A DNA stretch of 64,000 nucleotides, from the NCBI GenBank assembly GCA_000711775.1, contig ARYC01002097.1:1-64000 (forward strand), given 5' to 3'. A program made the translations under genes and the position numbers. Each line of letters begins with the position of its first letter. Position 1 is the first letter of the stretch. Positions 22,641-34,522 of this stretch are shown in pieces. This DNA comes from Oxytricha trifallax. Its lineage: Eukaryota > Ciliophora > Spirotrichea > Sporadotrichida > Oxytrichidae. A model generated the notes under the pieces. That model did no database searches. It was not told where the DNA came from and saw nothing but the letters and a program-made list of their open reading frames with translations.

Positions 22641-25600
22641 TTAAACAATCTATGTTGCTTTTAGAAATTTTTTAACTTATATAATTTAAAAATACAATAT
22701 TTTATGCACTTTTTATGATTATTTCCCCAAATATAAAATTTTCAGATATAATTTATAATTTTGACTATAATATTTTCAAGTTAGGCATACCACTGATATT
22801 TGATTTAATTCAGTCGTTTCTGAAGATGTTAAGTTATTTGTCAAGAGAAATGTTCCACCAGTGTTTACGTTAAACTTAAGTCATTTAAATATGATATTAC
22901 AAAATAAATAAGCTTAAAAATATAAATGAGTCTAATTACTTGATATGTCTAGTTTTAGTAAGCCACTAATATCAACTTAAAGAGCTAAGTATTAATATGA
23001 AATATATATGATCCCTAGTTATATTTAAATTAAATATATTATAATTAATAGTAAAATTATTCATGTAAATAAAATAGCACAAATTTATATGCCATTGTTG
23101 AAGAAAAGCAAATGGTTTATATAAAATAGATTTAATTATATAATAAAAATATTAATAAAATTACTATTTTGTTTTTAGTATTTTAATGGATATGTTTAGC
23201 TACTGTCTACTTTCATGGTTGCATTAATTATAGTTTAGTTAATATCTTTGATTTAGTTATAGTCTTAAATGATACGCACCGTTTGTTTTAGTGGTCTGCT
23301 TGACAAGGGAATTTTTTTAATAATTAATTTAAAAAATACTTTTATTTTATTGTTTTAAGGATATTAATATAATAAGCATATTTTAAGTAATAAAAACACA
23401 AGTAATACAATACAAATAATCTACAAATATTACCAGTATACATATTCCAAATATCTAGATCATATATATATATATATATATATATACATTGACATTGTAT
23501 CTATCCTCACAATCATAAAATGAGTATTTCCATAAGAATTAAAATCTTTTTTAGTAGTTAATTCTGTATAATTTATTCTATATTTTTGTAGTTTTATCTA
23601 GTAGTTACGTCTACCCCATTAATTAATACATAAATTTATATTTTAAAATAATCTTTTATTCAGATATTAATTTTAAAGAATAATTTAAAAATATCAATTT
23701 TAATATCATTTTCTTGTGAAACGTGTAAAAAGTAAAATAGTATGCCGCCAGATAAAACATTATAATTCTTCGATGCAATATTACTAAAAACATAGAAGGA
23801 GTAGTTACAATATAATTAATTCTATATGAAATTATTAAAAATAAATGAATGATTATTAACTTTTATATTTAAAATTTTTGAAATTAGATTCGAAGCTGTT
23901 TGATTTATCTTCTAATTTTTAATCAATAATTTTCTGCACTTCTCATATACAAGATGCTCTTAATCAAAACATTGAAAGTAAATAGGTAACGATTTTTCAT
24001 TTAAATTGTATAAGTCATAAATTCTAGCAAAGGCAGAGTAAACTTAATTTTTGACAATTTATTTATAAATAATTTTATTTAATATTATTAAATTAAATTT
24101 AAAAGATAATTAAGTTAATTCTTTTAAAAATGAACTAACCGTAGCTTTGAGTTTTGTTTAAATTCAAATTCGTTTGAATTACAGTTTTTTTACATATATT
24201 TTTTCTGAATTTGTGAAATATGGGAATGTAGTAACTTTATATATTTTTATAGGATTCTACCAGTATAAGTAGTCGTACTTATAACAATTAATTACACCAT
24301 TAATTAATAACTCTTAATTTAATTATAGTAGGGACTGTTGAAGAGTAATTAGAGTTTATAGTGACTAAAATTTATTATTAGATTTAAACTTAATAAATAC
24401 CTGTAAAAAACTTGATGGTTTATAGTCTGAAAGTGGCAGTCCAGCTTAATTCTATTCTTAACAATTAATTGATGATTCAATTAAAATAGTTTATAAAAGT
24501 GAGAGAATTTAAAAAAAATAAATTGCAACATAAATAGATTCCATATTATCTCATTGAAGGTAATTTACTCAACTATAAAGTTCCATAAAACCCCTAGAAA
24601 CTTAAATTGTTAGAACTCAATTAGCAAATTATAATAATATTTAAAGAATGAATTTACTTTTTGCTTAATAAAATTTCATATAATTGAAGAGTCTCTACGA
24701 ACCAATTATAATCAAAGGTGTTAAAGTAGATTCTTATGTAAAAAATTTTCTCACTTAAGAATACCTTAGTTGATCGAAATTTTGTTGCCTTTTTATCAAA
24801 TGAATTTTAAAAATAAATATCAAATAAATTTAGAAAAATATTTGAATTAAAATCACATTATGATAAAAATTTAAGAAATTATTTATCAACATTAATTTCA
24901 AGGTACTCAAATTTTCACATATACCATGCTGTAAATACTAGTTGCATAATACTGTATAATACCAAAGCAAGGGAATTCAAATAAAATACTCAGACTCAAA
25001 TCGTACTCCTGTAAAAAATGATAATTCTACATGGCCACTCCCTCAGGTCACTGTGTTTCTGTGGTAGTAATTTGATTTCAAAGTCTTTAATGTCATAATT
25101 ACTTTTATTGGATTTTTAGCTTTTTGCATCGTAGAAATCTTTGTAAATTGAAGTAGTAGAAGCCTATTAATCTAAAGCTAAGCAATTTGTCTTTAAAGTG
25201 CCTACTTAAAACTTAGATAAAAATATTTATCTTACAGTTTACAAAAATATACAAGAGACATTTTAATTTAATTTAATAAATTAATTTGATTTTTTAGATC
25301 CCATAGGAGGTAACCCAAATTGGTTTGTCAATATAGCTCTTAAAATTGCCAATCTCCATAAAATTACTATTCTCTTTTGTTATTATTGAAAAAACAGGAT
25401 TTTAAGTTACTTAGATATTTAAGCAATCTTAGTACTAAGCTATTGTTTCCAATTTCTAATTCTTATATATCTTATTATATCTCATACTATAATGCTTTTT
25501 ATTTCTTATTATAAAACCGTAAGTATTGAAGTTTTTATAAATGAGGTATTTTTTGAGATTACTTTTACCCTCTATAACGTTTAAATCTATGAAATCGTTG

Positions 25601-25705
25601 AATTCATACATATAATTCTTAAAACTGCAAATGATACTTAAAATCATAAGCAAAATTCCTTCTTAGTTCAAGAGTCAAATAAATATACATAAAGAATATG
25701 ATTTA
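22641..25705. other. AT-rich germline DNA, one short possible island
   Basis: Mostly A/T-rich without genes. A possible minus-strand island near 25010-24920 reads LQEYDLSLSILFEFPCFGII and nearby residues, but it is isolated. An (AT)n microsatellite lies at about 23462-23486. No RNA gene was seen. Confidence 0.4.
23462..23486. repeat. (AT)n microsatellite
   Basis: About twelve AT dinucleotide units in an AT-rich, gene-free spacer. It has no further structure. Confidence 0.8.
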
Positions 25706-26197
25706 AATTTTTGGGGGGGGAAGTTTCCTGCCATTGTTTATGATAAAAAGAAATTTTTAAGGAAGTTTCCTGTCAAGAAAATTTTATGTTTTTTTCTCTT
25801 TATGCAATTTTAATTTTTGACAAATTTAAACACAATTTATTATTTTTATAAGCTTATGATTGAATAAATTTATTCTACCACTCATGAAGTTTTACAAGAT
25901 CTGCTTCATATAAGACAATATTTTATCTTTACATCTTATTGTTGTCTATTTATTTTTTAATTTTTTAGTAAGAATTAAAATTAAAAATATCGTACTATGT
26001 CTAAAATTATGATATTAGATATAATTGCATTTTCCTTTTTAACTCTTATTAAATGTTAAACTTATCCTATAGTTGTTTAATGAGTTAGGAAATTGTTAAT
26101 TGAAAATTTTTTTATTTAATTGACATTAATTATTATAATAAAATTTACTTGACAGGAAACTTCCCTCTTGTCAGGAAACTTCCTCCCCCCAAATTTT
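25706..26197. mobile_element. MITE family E with G-tract ends
   Basis: A 492-bp element is flanked by TA (25704-25705 and 26198-26199). The left end reads AATTTTTGGGGGGGGAAG and the right end is its near complement. The motif AAGTTTCCTG occurs twice at the left end (about 25721 and 25764) and, inverted, twice at the right end (about 26153 and 26172), giving doubled subterminal repeats such as transposase binding sites often show. The interior is AT-rich without an open frame. Confidence 0.75.
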
Positions 26198-26309
26198 TAT
26201 GATTTTAATTAATGAGAGGAATTTTTTGTATATATTTAAATTTTAAACTTGAAAATATTCTTAAAATTAATTCAGCAAAATAACGAATAAACTACAACGA
26301 TACAACAGA

Positions 26310-27740
26310 AGTGTGACTTATATGAATGGAATAAACACATTAGCTTCAGTTAAAAATATCACCTCTTTTACTATAATAACTGCAAATTTAAACGGTAGTT
26401 GACTGGATCAATTGCCACTATTATTTTAATGATTAATGATAATTAAGCGATTTACAAACTTTTATTTGTCAAAAATATAAATATTTATTAAATATATAAA
26501 ATGTATTTCTTAAATTTTTCTCTTAATCTCTTTATTATTTAAATTCAATTCACTATTTCCAGTAAACCACCAATAAAACAATATGCATAAACAATTTTAC
26601 GATTAGTTCATCATCTATAACGAATAATAACGAATTTTTGTCTTACCTTACTTGCAGTGTCTACTCTTTAAACATATTAAATTCAAAAAATAACCCTTTT
26701 CATCTGCTTAGAATATATAATATAAATTAATTCTACTCAATATATATATATATATTTATATCATATAGAATAAAATTATTCATTTATTAATATAAATTTT
26801 ATATGTTTATTATATATAATATATGGTGGCTTGATATACGCAGTGGCTTCTGAATAAAATATACTGACTTCAAATTCAACAACCTCACAATAAACTGCAA
26901 TTATAAACGAAGCTACTATATATCACATCCGCTGTCTTAATTAATATTTAAGTCACTCATGGATCAATTTTTTATAATAATATTTTCTGATTTTATGATA
27001 AATAACATATTAAATATTAAATCGATAATTTCTAATATGAGTAATAGAGTCGAGGGAAGGTTCGCTTATTTATCTAGCATAATGTAAAATTTGATAGTAT
27101 TATATTCTTCAATGAGTGTTTTATGCTCATAAATTGAATTTGATTCATATTTTCGTTAAAATAATAATATATTAATTAAAAAATTAATTAAAAAATTAAT
27201 TAAAAAATACAAATCACTCCTAGAGTGGTTGTGAGTTGGTTAAATCAAGAGAAGCTTAATAATTGAAAATTACTTTATAAAATAATCTACTAGATGATAT
27301 AATAATTACACTAAGGATGAAAGTTGAGTATCAGTTTCATATATCACATATCCCTTTTCTGGTCCTCTTATAGCCACTTAGGTTAAATCATACGATAGTT
27401 AGTAATAGAATCTCTAAAGATCAATATTTCGAAAATAAATTATTTATTTATGTTTAATTTACCTTTAATATAAAATTTAATGAAAATTTTTAATCAGTAC
27501 TCCATGTGGCTTAATTTTTCAATGTATCTCAACCTAGGTATGCCGTAACCTATAAATCTAAAAGCATCATTCTACTCAGCTTGGGGTTTAGGAGTTTGTA
27601 GGGGTAAATAACTTCCCAAGGTAACATTTTTCAAAGAGTTTAAATGGCAAATGAAGGTGCCTTTTTCAAACTCATTAGTTATATAAGTATTACCTATTGC
27701 GTAATTTATTCCAAAAGTTTTACATAAAAATTTTCAAATA
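26310..27740 (-). CDS. Hypothetical protein, several coding islands
   Basis: The best island (about 27735-27530, minus) reads CKTFGINYAIGNTYITNEF, EKGTFICHLNSLKNVTLGSY and then LPLQTPKPQAEQNDAFRFIG. Further islands follow: SYDLTQVAIRGPEKGYVIYE (about 27395-27310), SFIIAVYCEVVEFEVSIFYS (about 26910-26830) and possibly KFAVIIVKEVIFLTEANVF (about 26395-26330). Spacers between them are AT-rich. A beta-rich, possibly extracellular protein is suggested; no family was recognised. Confidence 0.5.
27170..27210. repeat. 13-bp tandem repeat (AATTAATTAAAAA)x3
   Basis: Three consecutive copies of a 13-bp unit lie in an AT-rich spacer. No association with a gene boundary was seen. Confidence 0.75.
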
Positions 27741-27759
27741 CCAGATTTGATTTAAATTC

Positions 27760-29550
27760 AGCAATTTATGGAGTTGTTACTTTTACTTAAGATCCCTAAA
27801 GTTTAACTTTTAATCACCCTATAACTATAAATAAATTTCAATTTATGATTTAAAAATAGTTCTATCAATTTAATTATAATGCGACATTAAACAAATCCTA
27901 CACCATTTCATGATCTATTAATATTTAAAAATTTCTGCATAGTACTACTTTTGAAAGTCTTAGAGAGAAATAAATTTACTTAAGAATAAGTTTTACAGGA
28001 TAAACATTAGTTTCTATACTTTTAATTTATATAATAAAAATAAAAAATATTATTTTTTTAAATATTCTAAATATATACTTAAATTAGCAACATTTAGAAT
28101 ATATCATGAATAATTATAAAATAGTAATTCTGTGTCTGGATCAAAAATTATTTAAAATTAAATATTCGATAAATATTATTAATGAATTTATTGTAAGAAA
28201 TTTTATTAAGTAAAGATTAGATTTTATAAAATTAAACAATTTTAATTGAAATTTATAAATTATTGGCTATTAATTCGCTAAGATTCCTATTAAATACCTC
28301 CAAAGATTTGGAAATAAATATATTCTTTAAAAAGCTTTAAAATTTAGAGCGAGTTTTTATAATTCATTGAGTTATTCCCTTTTTTATGAAGAAATTTATC
28401 AAACTGCTTTTGAGAGTTAACACTAAAGTAACAAATATTTTTTTTTTAAAATTAAAAATGCATATGAACAATTGGATTGTTCAATTTTACTGCCGAATAA
28501 TTTAAGAATCAATAAAACTAACAATTTTGCATTTTATCTCTTTACCATTATTAATTTATTTTTAATTTAATGCCCATTAAATGAATTTATCATATTTCAA
28601 AAATATAAATACCAATTTTTTGATTTTAAAATTTAACATATATTTGTATTCATTATTTAATGGCAATTTAGGAGTTAATCTAGTAAATCAAAATTATTTA
28701 TATTTATAAGTTATTGATTTATTTAAAACAAAGCTGGAATGGGTAATAATTCAATCCCCATAAATAATTATAAGATGATTATGAAAATTATAATAAAATT
28801 TTTTGTATTTATTTTATTTATTGATGAAATATAGTGTTTTTTTTTTAAGATTATAAATTCTAAGTATCTAATATACTTAGAACATTTTATTGATATAAAT
28901 AAAAAATCATGGAAAAATATTTATAAGATTAAAAAGAATATAAATATTCAAAAATTTGGTCTTATAATATATATTATTAAAATCTCCATTTCTTTAAGTC
29001 TTGCTTGTTATTAAATAAAAGTAATAATAAATCTTAAATAATAATTAGAATTATGTTAACATTATTATATATTTAAAAACTTAATGTCCCCTCCTAATAA
29101 TAATAATAATTTAGTTAAAATGTTTTTCTCTCAATATTTTTCCTAAATAATATGAATTAAGATTTTATGGTGAGCATTTGAATACAAACCCCTTATAGTA
29201 AAATTAATTTACTTTCTTATAATATTTTATTTGTTAAAGCATAATCCTTGAGTGAGAGTTTTATTTTAACGTTAGAATAATTTATTATTTAATTTTAGAT
29301 TTTCCACAGAGTTATGATAATTCGCCCCATTTCCTCACAATATAATAGGCAAGAATGATTTTTTTTAATTTTAAAATAAAAATTGAAAAATTAAATGGTA
29401 AAAATTTTTTATAAATACTTTAATTTGGACAAATAGATATTAATTTAATAAAATCGAGATGCCCAATAGCAACAATATTTATGTTATATTATATAATTAT
29501 ACAAAGTATGAAATGATTATTGATAAATAATAGCAAAAATTTATTGAATA
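27760..29550. other. AT-rich spacer, no gene seen
   Basis: Long A/T tracts and poly-T/poly-A runs without a convincing open frame on either strand. Confidence 0.45.
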
Positions 29551-29559
29551 ATAATGCAC

Positions 29560-30344
29560 TTAAAGGTGGTAAAGATGCAACAAACTTGATATATGCTGTT
29601 AAATAACCCATTTGCCACACCTTCTCATTATTATATAAATTTTATAAATTAATTTATTTCATTAGCTCATCTTAGAGTGACGCTTAAATCTTCAACTTGA
29701 AGTTTAGGATATACGATAAATATGAGAAGTGATTAATTTGTTTAAAACTCAATTTATTGGAACGAGTTGGCCCTTGCGAAAAAGAATGTACTTGACCACT
29801 TGTGTCTTAATGTAGTCAATGCAAAAACAGCTTCTAGAAAAATATTAATACTAAAAGTTATATTAATATTTTTCCGAATTCCTTGGCATTTAGAAGTTAC
29901 CACCTGCATTTTATAATTTATTACATTATCTAATGTTAATCAGGCAAATATGGTTATAATAAAGGTACTTGCACTATGTTTTTTTATAATTTTGATTTAA
30001 TTATTTTAGTGAGTCTTTAATTGATATGTTGCCCAAGTGAAAGCAAAACTTGCGATGATCCATCCATAGAAAATACACTCTTGCAATAAAAAAATAAGAT
30101 ATTATTTTTACACAAATTATTATATAATTGTGTTAAATAATGGATACTTCTTCTCTTCCTATACTGGTTTAAGTTAAAGAGAAAAAAGATGTTTGAAGAC
30201 ATGTTTTTTCCGGATACTAAACATATCCAGATATTTAATAATGTAGTAAAGGTGTTGGAGTTAACAGTTGAATTCTCCAAAATTAAAACGGTTTTTTTTA
30301 ATATTTATATTCCTGAGGAACTGTCAGCTAAGCTTGTGAAATGA
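29560..30344 (+). CDS. Hypothetical Cys-containing protein with one hydrophobic segment
   Basis: A small island at about 29570-29650 reads LKGGKDATNLIYAVKQPICH. From about 29995 one frame stays open to TGA 30342-30344: ICCPSESKTCDDPSIENTLL, a hydrophobic run (WILLLFLYWFKLKRKKM) and EDMFFPDTKHIQIFNNVVKV then LELTVEFSKIKTVFFNIYIP EELSAKLVK. The 'hydrophobic' part is AT-rich and could instead be an intron or IES that happens to be open. The beta-strand-like end suggests an extracellular domain. A minus-strand open frame over 30017-30280 is its antisense. Confidence 0.5.
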
Positions 30345-30749
30345 TTTTTATATATTTTATCAAATTTTTCAAATAATAAATTTATTTCTAAATAATAACT
30401 TTCAAAAATAATTTAATATTAGCTTTATTGCTATTAATTATTAATAAAATGCCATGAAATAATTAATGGTATTTTCTATGGTATATTAAACAAAATATAA
30501 GAATTCCAGTTGATTTTAATTAATTTGATGGAGAAACTGCATTAAGTGTTGAAATTTGGATAAAATAACCAAAAAATATCCTGGAATAATTTAAATGCAT
30601 TTATATTAATGAGAACATGCTTTGGTGGAGTATAATAAATCGAACAAGAAACTTGCAAATTAGATAGAAAGGGAAATGCTTATTCTAATTAAAAATAAAA
30701 AATTACCAAAATAATTTTTATAAAATTAAACTATTATAATTAATGCAGC

Positions 30750-31960
30750 TTGATTCAAAACTGGAACTTTAACAGTGTCTGTTACAAGAAATTCAGTTCC
30801 AGTCAATAGCTTTAGCACTGCAAATAATATATATTTCCAACAGAGAGATTTATTCAAATTGATGTTGTGTACGATATTCAAATAAACAAATTTAAATCTC
30901 TGATTGAAACATTTATAGAATATAAGTCTAATACTATTTTAAAAAGAATTCCCTACTCAAAGTTTAAGAACTAAATTTCGGTACTTAAAAGCTTGTGAGT
31001 AACGTGCTCAGCGATGAAATCTGGATAATTGAGAGCGTTTTCAGACCGATTTATGAATACAGAGGATTAGTTACTTAACCAAGAGGAGTCGTTGGTATCA
31101 CTTTTAATGGGGTCCCAATCTATCAAGGAGCTTCAGAGTGCAAGTATGACGCTTTCTTTATTCAAGTATATATAATTATAATTCTCCCCTAAAACATGCA
31201 GTCTACACAAACCATAAAAACCCAGAGCAGACACTTGCTTAGGAAGCGTGGAAATACAGGATTTTAAAATATTTTGCATATTCTCCATGTATGATTATGT
31301 AAAAATAAGGAAAAATATGAACTATTTTAAAGATAAGAATATTTCGCTCTTTGATTAATTTATATCTTATCTATAAACACAATCCTTATTAAAGGAGAAT
31401 AATACTTATTAAAAAGAATTTAATAACTAAATAAACCCTTGGATAATTAATATTTTACCTATTCCATATTAACTCATGTCGCCAGGAGGCACTATACGAT
31501 TTAAGATATTTGTCTCATTACTCACTGCTGAAAATGCAAACTTCTCAAAGCGGATTAGGTTCCTTTATTCAAAAAGTTACCAGCGTTGCTTAAAAAGCTG
31601 GTTTAGTAACACATCCTATTGGACTTGCATGATATGGCCTCCTAATCTAAATAAAATTAAAACATCTTATTATTATCATTGGGCCATTAAGAATGACGCA
31701 AGACAAATATGGCAACTCTACGATTTAGACATCTGTAACGGTTTCTATAATGATGAAAACGACAAATACTCTTATACTCTGACCATATTCCATCCTTACA
31801 CTATTATCAATAATATAAATTAAAGTTATTTATAACTGATTAAATGCTTTATTTCAGCATTATAGGATGCTATGGTCAAGCTAATGAGAAAAATAACGTT
31901 TAATGTTGCACTATAAATACCAAAGTCTGTGTTGCTTCTCCACAAAATGGTTCTTTTGCA
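30750..31960 (+). CDS. YHYH-domain protein
   Basis: Islands in order: GTLTVSVTRNSVPVNSFSTA (about 30757-30830), SDEIWIIESVFRPIYEY then RGVVGITFNGVPIYQGASEC (about 30980-31170), a Cys/Gly-poor linker, VTSVAQKAGLVTHPIGLA, WPPNLNKIKTSYYYHWAI, and DARQIWQLYDLDICNGFYND then KYSYTLTIFHPYTI, followed after a short IES by IGCYGQANEKNNVQCCTI. The signature is NGVPIY…HPIGLA…DLDICNG…YSYTLT.FHPYTIGCY, as in the YHYH domain of predicted secreted proteins, whose function is unclear. One reading-frame change occurs at about 31630 (GLA/WPP). The exact start and stop were not fixed. Confidence 0.75.
31803..31858. other. Candidate IES with ATTAT pointer in the YHYH gene
   Basis: ATTAT occurs at 31803-31807 and again at 31859-31863 at the two ends of an AT-rich 56-bp segment. 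Joining through one copy gives HPYT-I-IGCYGQ, which restores the conserved PYTIGCY end of the YHYH domain. The left end lacks GT, so this fits an IES better than an intron. Confidence 0.6.
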
Positions 31961-32579
31961 ATCATAACATAAATTATATATAATTATATATCAGTAACCT
32001 AATTAATGGCACTTTGCAATTTTTTAATTTACTCTCTTTAATTCAATCTGTTTATAAAATTTTATATTATACAATTATTTTAAATATTAATGGAAATTTA
32101 AAATCGCAAGGTTATTTTAGAGATTAAATATATGACTTAATGATATATAATATATAATCTTTTGATAATAAATGTGCATTAAGCTATTTTTCATTCTCCA
32201 CATTTCATTATTTCATTTATTAATAAATATTTACATTTAATATTTGTTATTATATATTACCCCAAAGATAAATTAAGAAGATAAAATTAGGATTAAGATC
32301 AATTAAATTATAAATTTATAACTCCCCAAAATCTTTGGGAATAGATTTAAGAAAAATGATTTAAAACTTAAATAGTAATAAATTGAGATATTTGTGATGA
32401 GAAATAGAAACCCAAGAAGTTAACTTATTTTAATTTGTAAATAGCTATCCTTACAATAGTCATGTCCAAATAGTTTACTAAATATGGCTTGGTGATTAAC
32501 CGTGACTTTTGCTAGTTAGCTTGCCCTACAATTTAACGCAATGGCTTACTATTAGATTATCTGAAATTGAAATTATTTT

Positions 32580-34240
32580 CATCGTCATCATAATCTCCTC
32601 CAACCATGCATGTTTTTGATTTTGGTAGGAACTGATTGTTACTTTTGGTTGATTGGAGGAGGCATGACCCATACAAAAGGGTGGGTTCAGTTTTATGGGG
32701 TCATATTCATTTTCTAGAGAGCTAAGTATGCATTGATGGTTGGTTTTGACTTAAATTTACCATCATCACTCTCGTAGTCATCGCTTGATTCATTTTCATT
32801 AACTGAAAAGTTGTCAAACTTGCTCTTCTTTTTGCTGTTTTTCCTTCTTCTTTGCAGGTTAGGTGTTGCTTGACATCGTTGGAGGAGATTGATAAGTCTA
32901 TTGATAATCATTAGAAGAAATGTTAGTGTCTTGGAAGATATTGTAAGCGTTGTTGTTTATTCATAACTCTCATACGTTAAAGTGTGAGCTAGCTATTTTT
33001 AAGGTTGAACTGGTGGTGGTTAAAAAAATCAAGTCTGTTTGTTTTCATCCTCATCTGAATCACCAAAGAATGCAACAGTTTTGTCAGGCGGTTTCTTCTA
33101 GAAGATTGGCTTTATAAATCAATCTTGGTTATTGAAACTCCAGCAGATGGTTTGTTATCAAATTTCAAATGTCCTAATTAACGAAAGAGTGATCATGCTC
33201 CAAAAAATGATTACATTAATTATTATTTTCTCTCCAATTCCTCGTTGTCGTGCAGTTTGTGATCTCTTATTCTTTAATTCTTCACGAAGTTAAGCTTCTA
33301 GAGACTCCAATAGACTTATTTCTCTTCTAAGACTGTCAACTTTAAATAAGGAGAATTTATAGAATATTAAATTGCATATACTATGTAACTTCATCGCTAT
33401 CTCCCAAATGCATAGCCTTGCTCTTAAAAGCTTATTAAAGATCCAGGTTTTCAGTTCTAAATTTTTATAACTGCAGCATGCCATCTCTTGCTCTTTAAGT
33501 ATCCTTCAATGTTTTCTCAAGTAAAGACTCTAATTTGGCAATGACCTTTTCATGCTTTCTTATAGTATTTTTGTACAAATTAGTTTTCTAGAGTTCTTTC
33601 TGTAGTTCTTGAAGTCTTTTAGGTGAATCATTGTAGGCTGTTGCATGTTTTCTAACTCAGTTTGCATTTTATTTGGCATAAACTAGGTCAACATTTGCTC
33701 ATTTCAATGCTCTTTCAAATTATTCGTTTCTTAATCCTCAGTTCTATAACTTTTAAATTGATTTTCAATTAAAATGCTATAAATTTCTGTAAGCTTGAGA
33801 AAGCTTTATAATAATCTTGCTCTTCAATTGTAAATTTTTCATAAAAGAGATTTCTTTGGCAACTAAATTTTACAAATCAATAATTTCTTTCTCGCCCATT
33901 TTACTTCTTAAAATTGCTTTTTCTGATCGCAGCATCTTTATCGTTCTTCTTAAATTAACAATCTCAGAGCTATTAATACATAAAATAAAGATTTTAATAA
34001 ATAGCTTGTGAGTTTCAAAGATTGACTCTTATCATCTTGCTCCTTCATCATTCTTTGAATAATTTCTTATTTTTAAGCCAATTCTCTTGTAAGTAACTGC
34101 AACTTTTCACTCTCTTCCAAAAACGCCGGCCCTGCTTCTATAAGTCTATTTAGATCACGAGATACTTCAGAGCCTGCAGTTCGTGATCGCTTTTCAAAGT
34201 CAAAAACTGCTTCTAATGGATGGTATGATATTTTCAATCA
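32580..34240 (-). CDS. Coiled-coil protein with acidic C-terminus
   Basis: From about 34235 the minus strand reads AVFDFEKRSRTAGSEVSRDL NRLIEAGPAFLEESEKLQLL, TRELAQKQEIIQRMMKEQDD, then SSEIVNLRRTIKMLRSEKAI, RLQELQKELQKTNLYKNTIR KHEKVIAKLESLLEKTLKD, GMLQLQKFRTENLDLQQAFK and VDSLRREISLLESLEAQLRE. Heptad-like leucines and charged residues indicate a long coiled coil. The C-terminal part is acidic and Pro/Gln-rich (KTVAFFGDSDEDENKQ, NENESSDDYESDDGKFKSKP, GGDYDDDEN). AT-rich breaks near 33990, 33750 and 33370 look like IESs. A cytoskeletal or basal-body role is typical for such proteins, but no specific family was recognised. The start lies at or before 34240. Confidence 0.7.
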
Positions 34241-34522
34241 TGATCTCGTGTTTTTACAATTGATTATATTATATTTAATCATAATTTAGAATTATAAATA
34301 GAATAAAATGCTGGTAAAATAAGGAAGCATGTGACATCAATGAATTGAATGGCTGTAGCTTCCTGGCTGTTAACTATTTTTACTCAAATTAATTATATTA
34401 AAACTTGAATTTATTTTATGATGAATTAATTTCATTAATTTTACTATTTAGAAGGTGAGAATAAATTGGTGTTAGATCGAATAATTAATAACTTTTATAA
34501 TTAAAATTTTATTTAAATTACT

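Noticed and set aside
23462-23486. (AT)n tract as a regulatory or origin element
   Set aside because: A plain microsatellite in gene-free DNA, with no flanking structure.
30017-30280. Minus-strand 87-codon open frame
   Set aside because: The plus strand is open over a longer span with a plausible Cys-containing protein ending in TGA.
31476-31823. Treating the 115-codon frame here as a complete small protein
   Set aside because: Only its second half (WPPNLNK … FHPYTI) fits the YHYH domain; the first half is out of frame with the conserved HPIGLA stretch.
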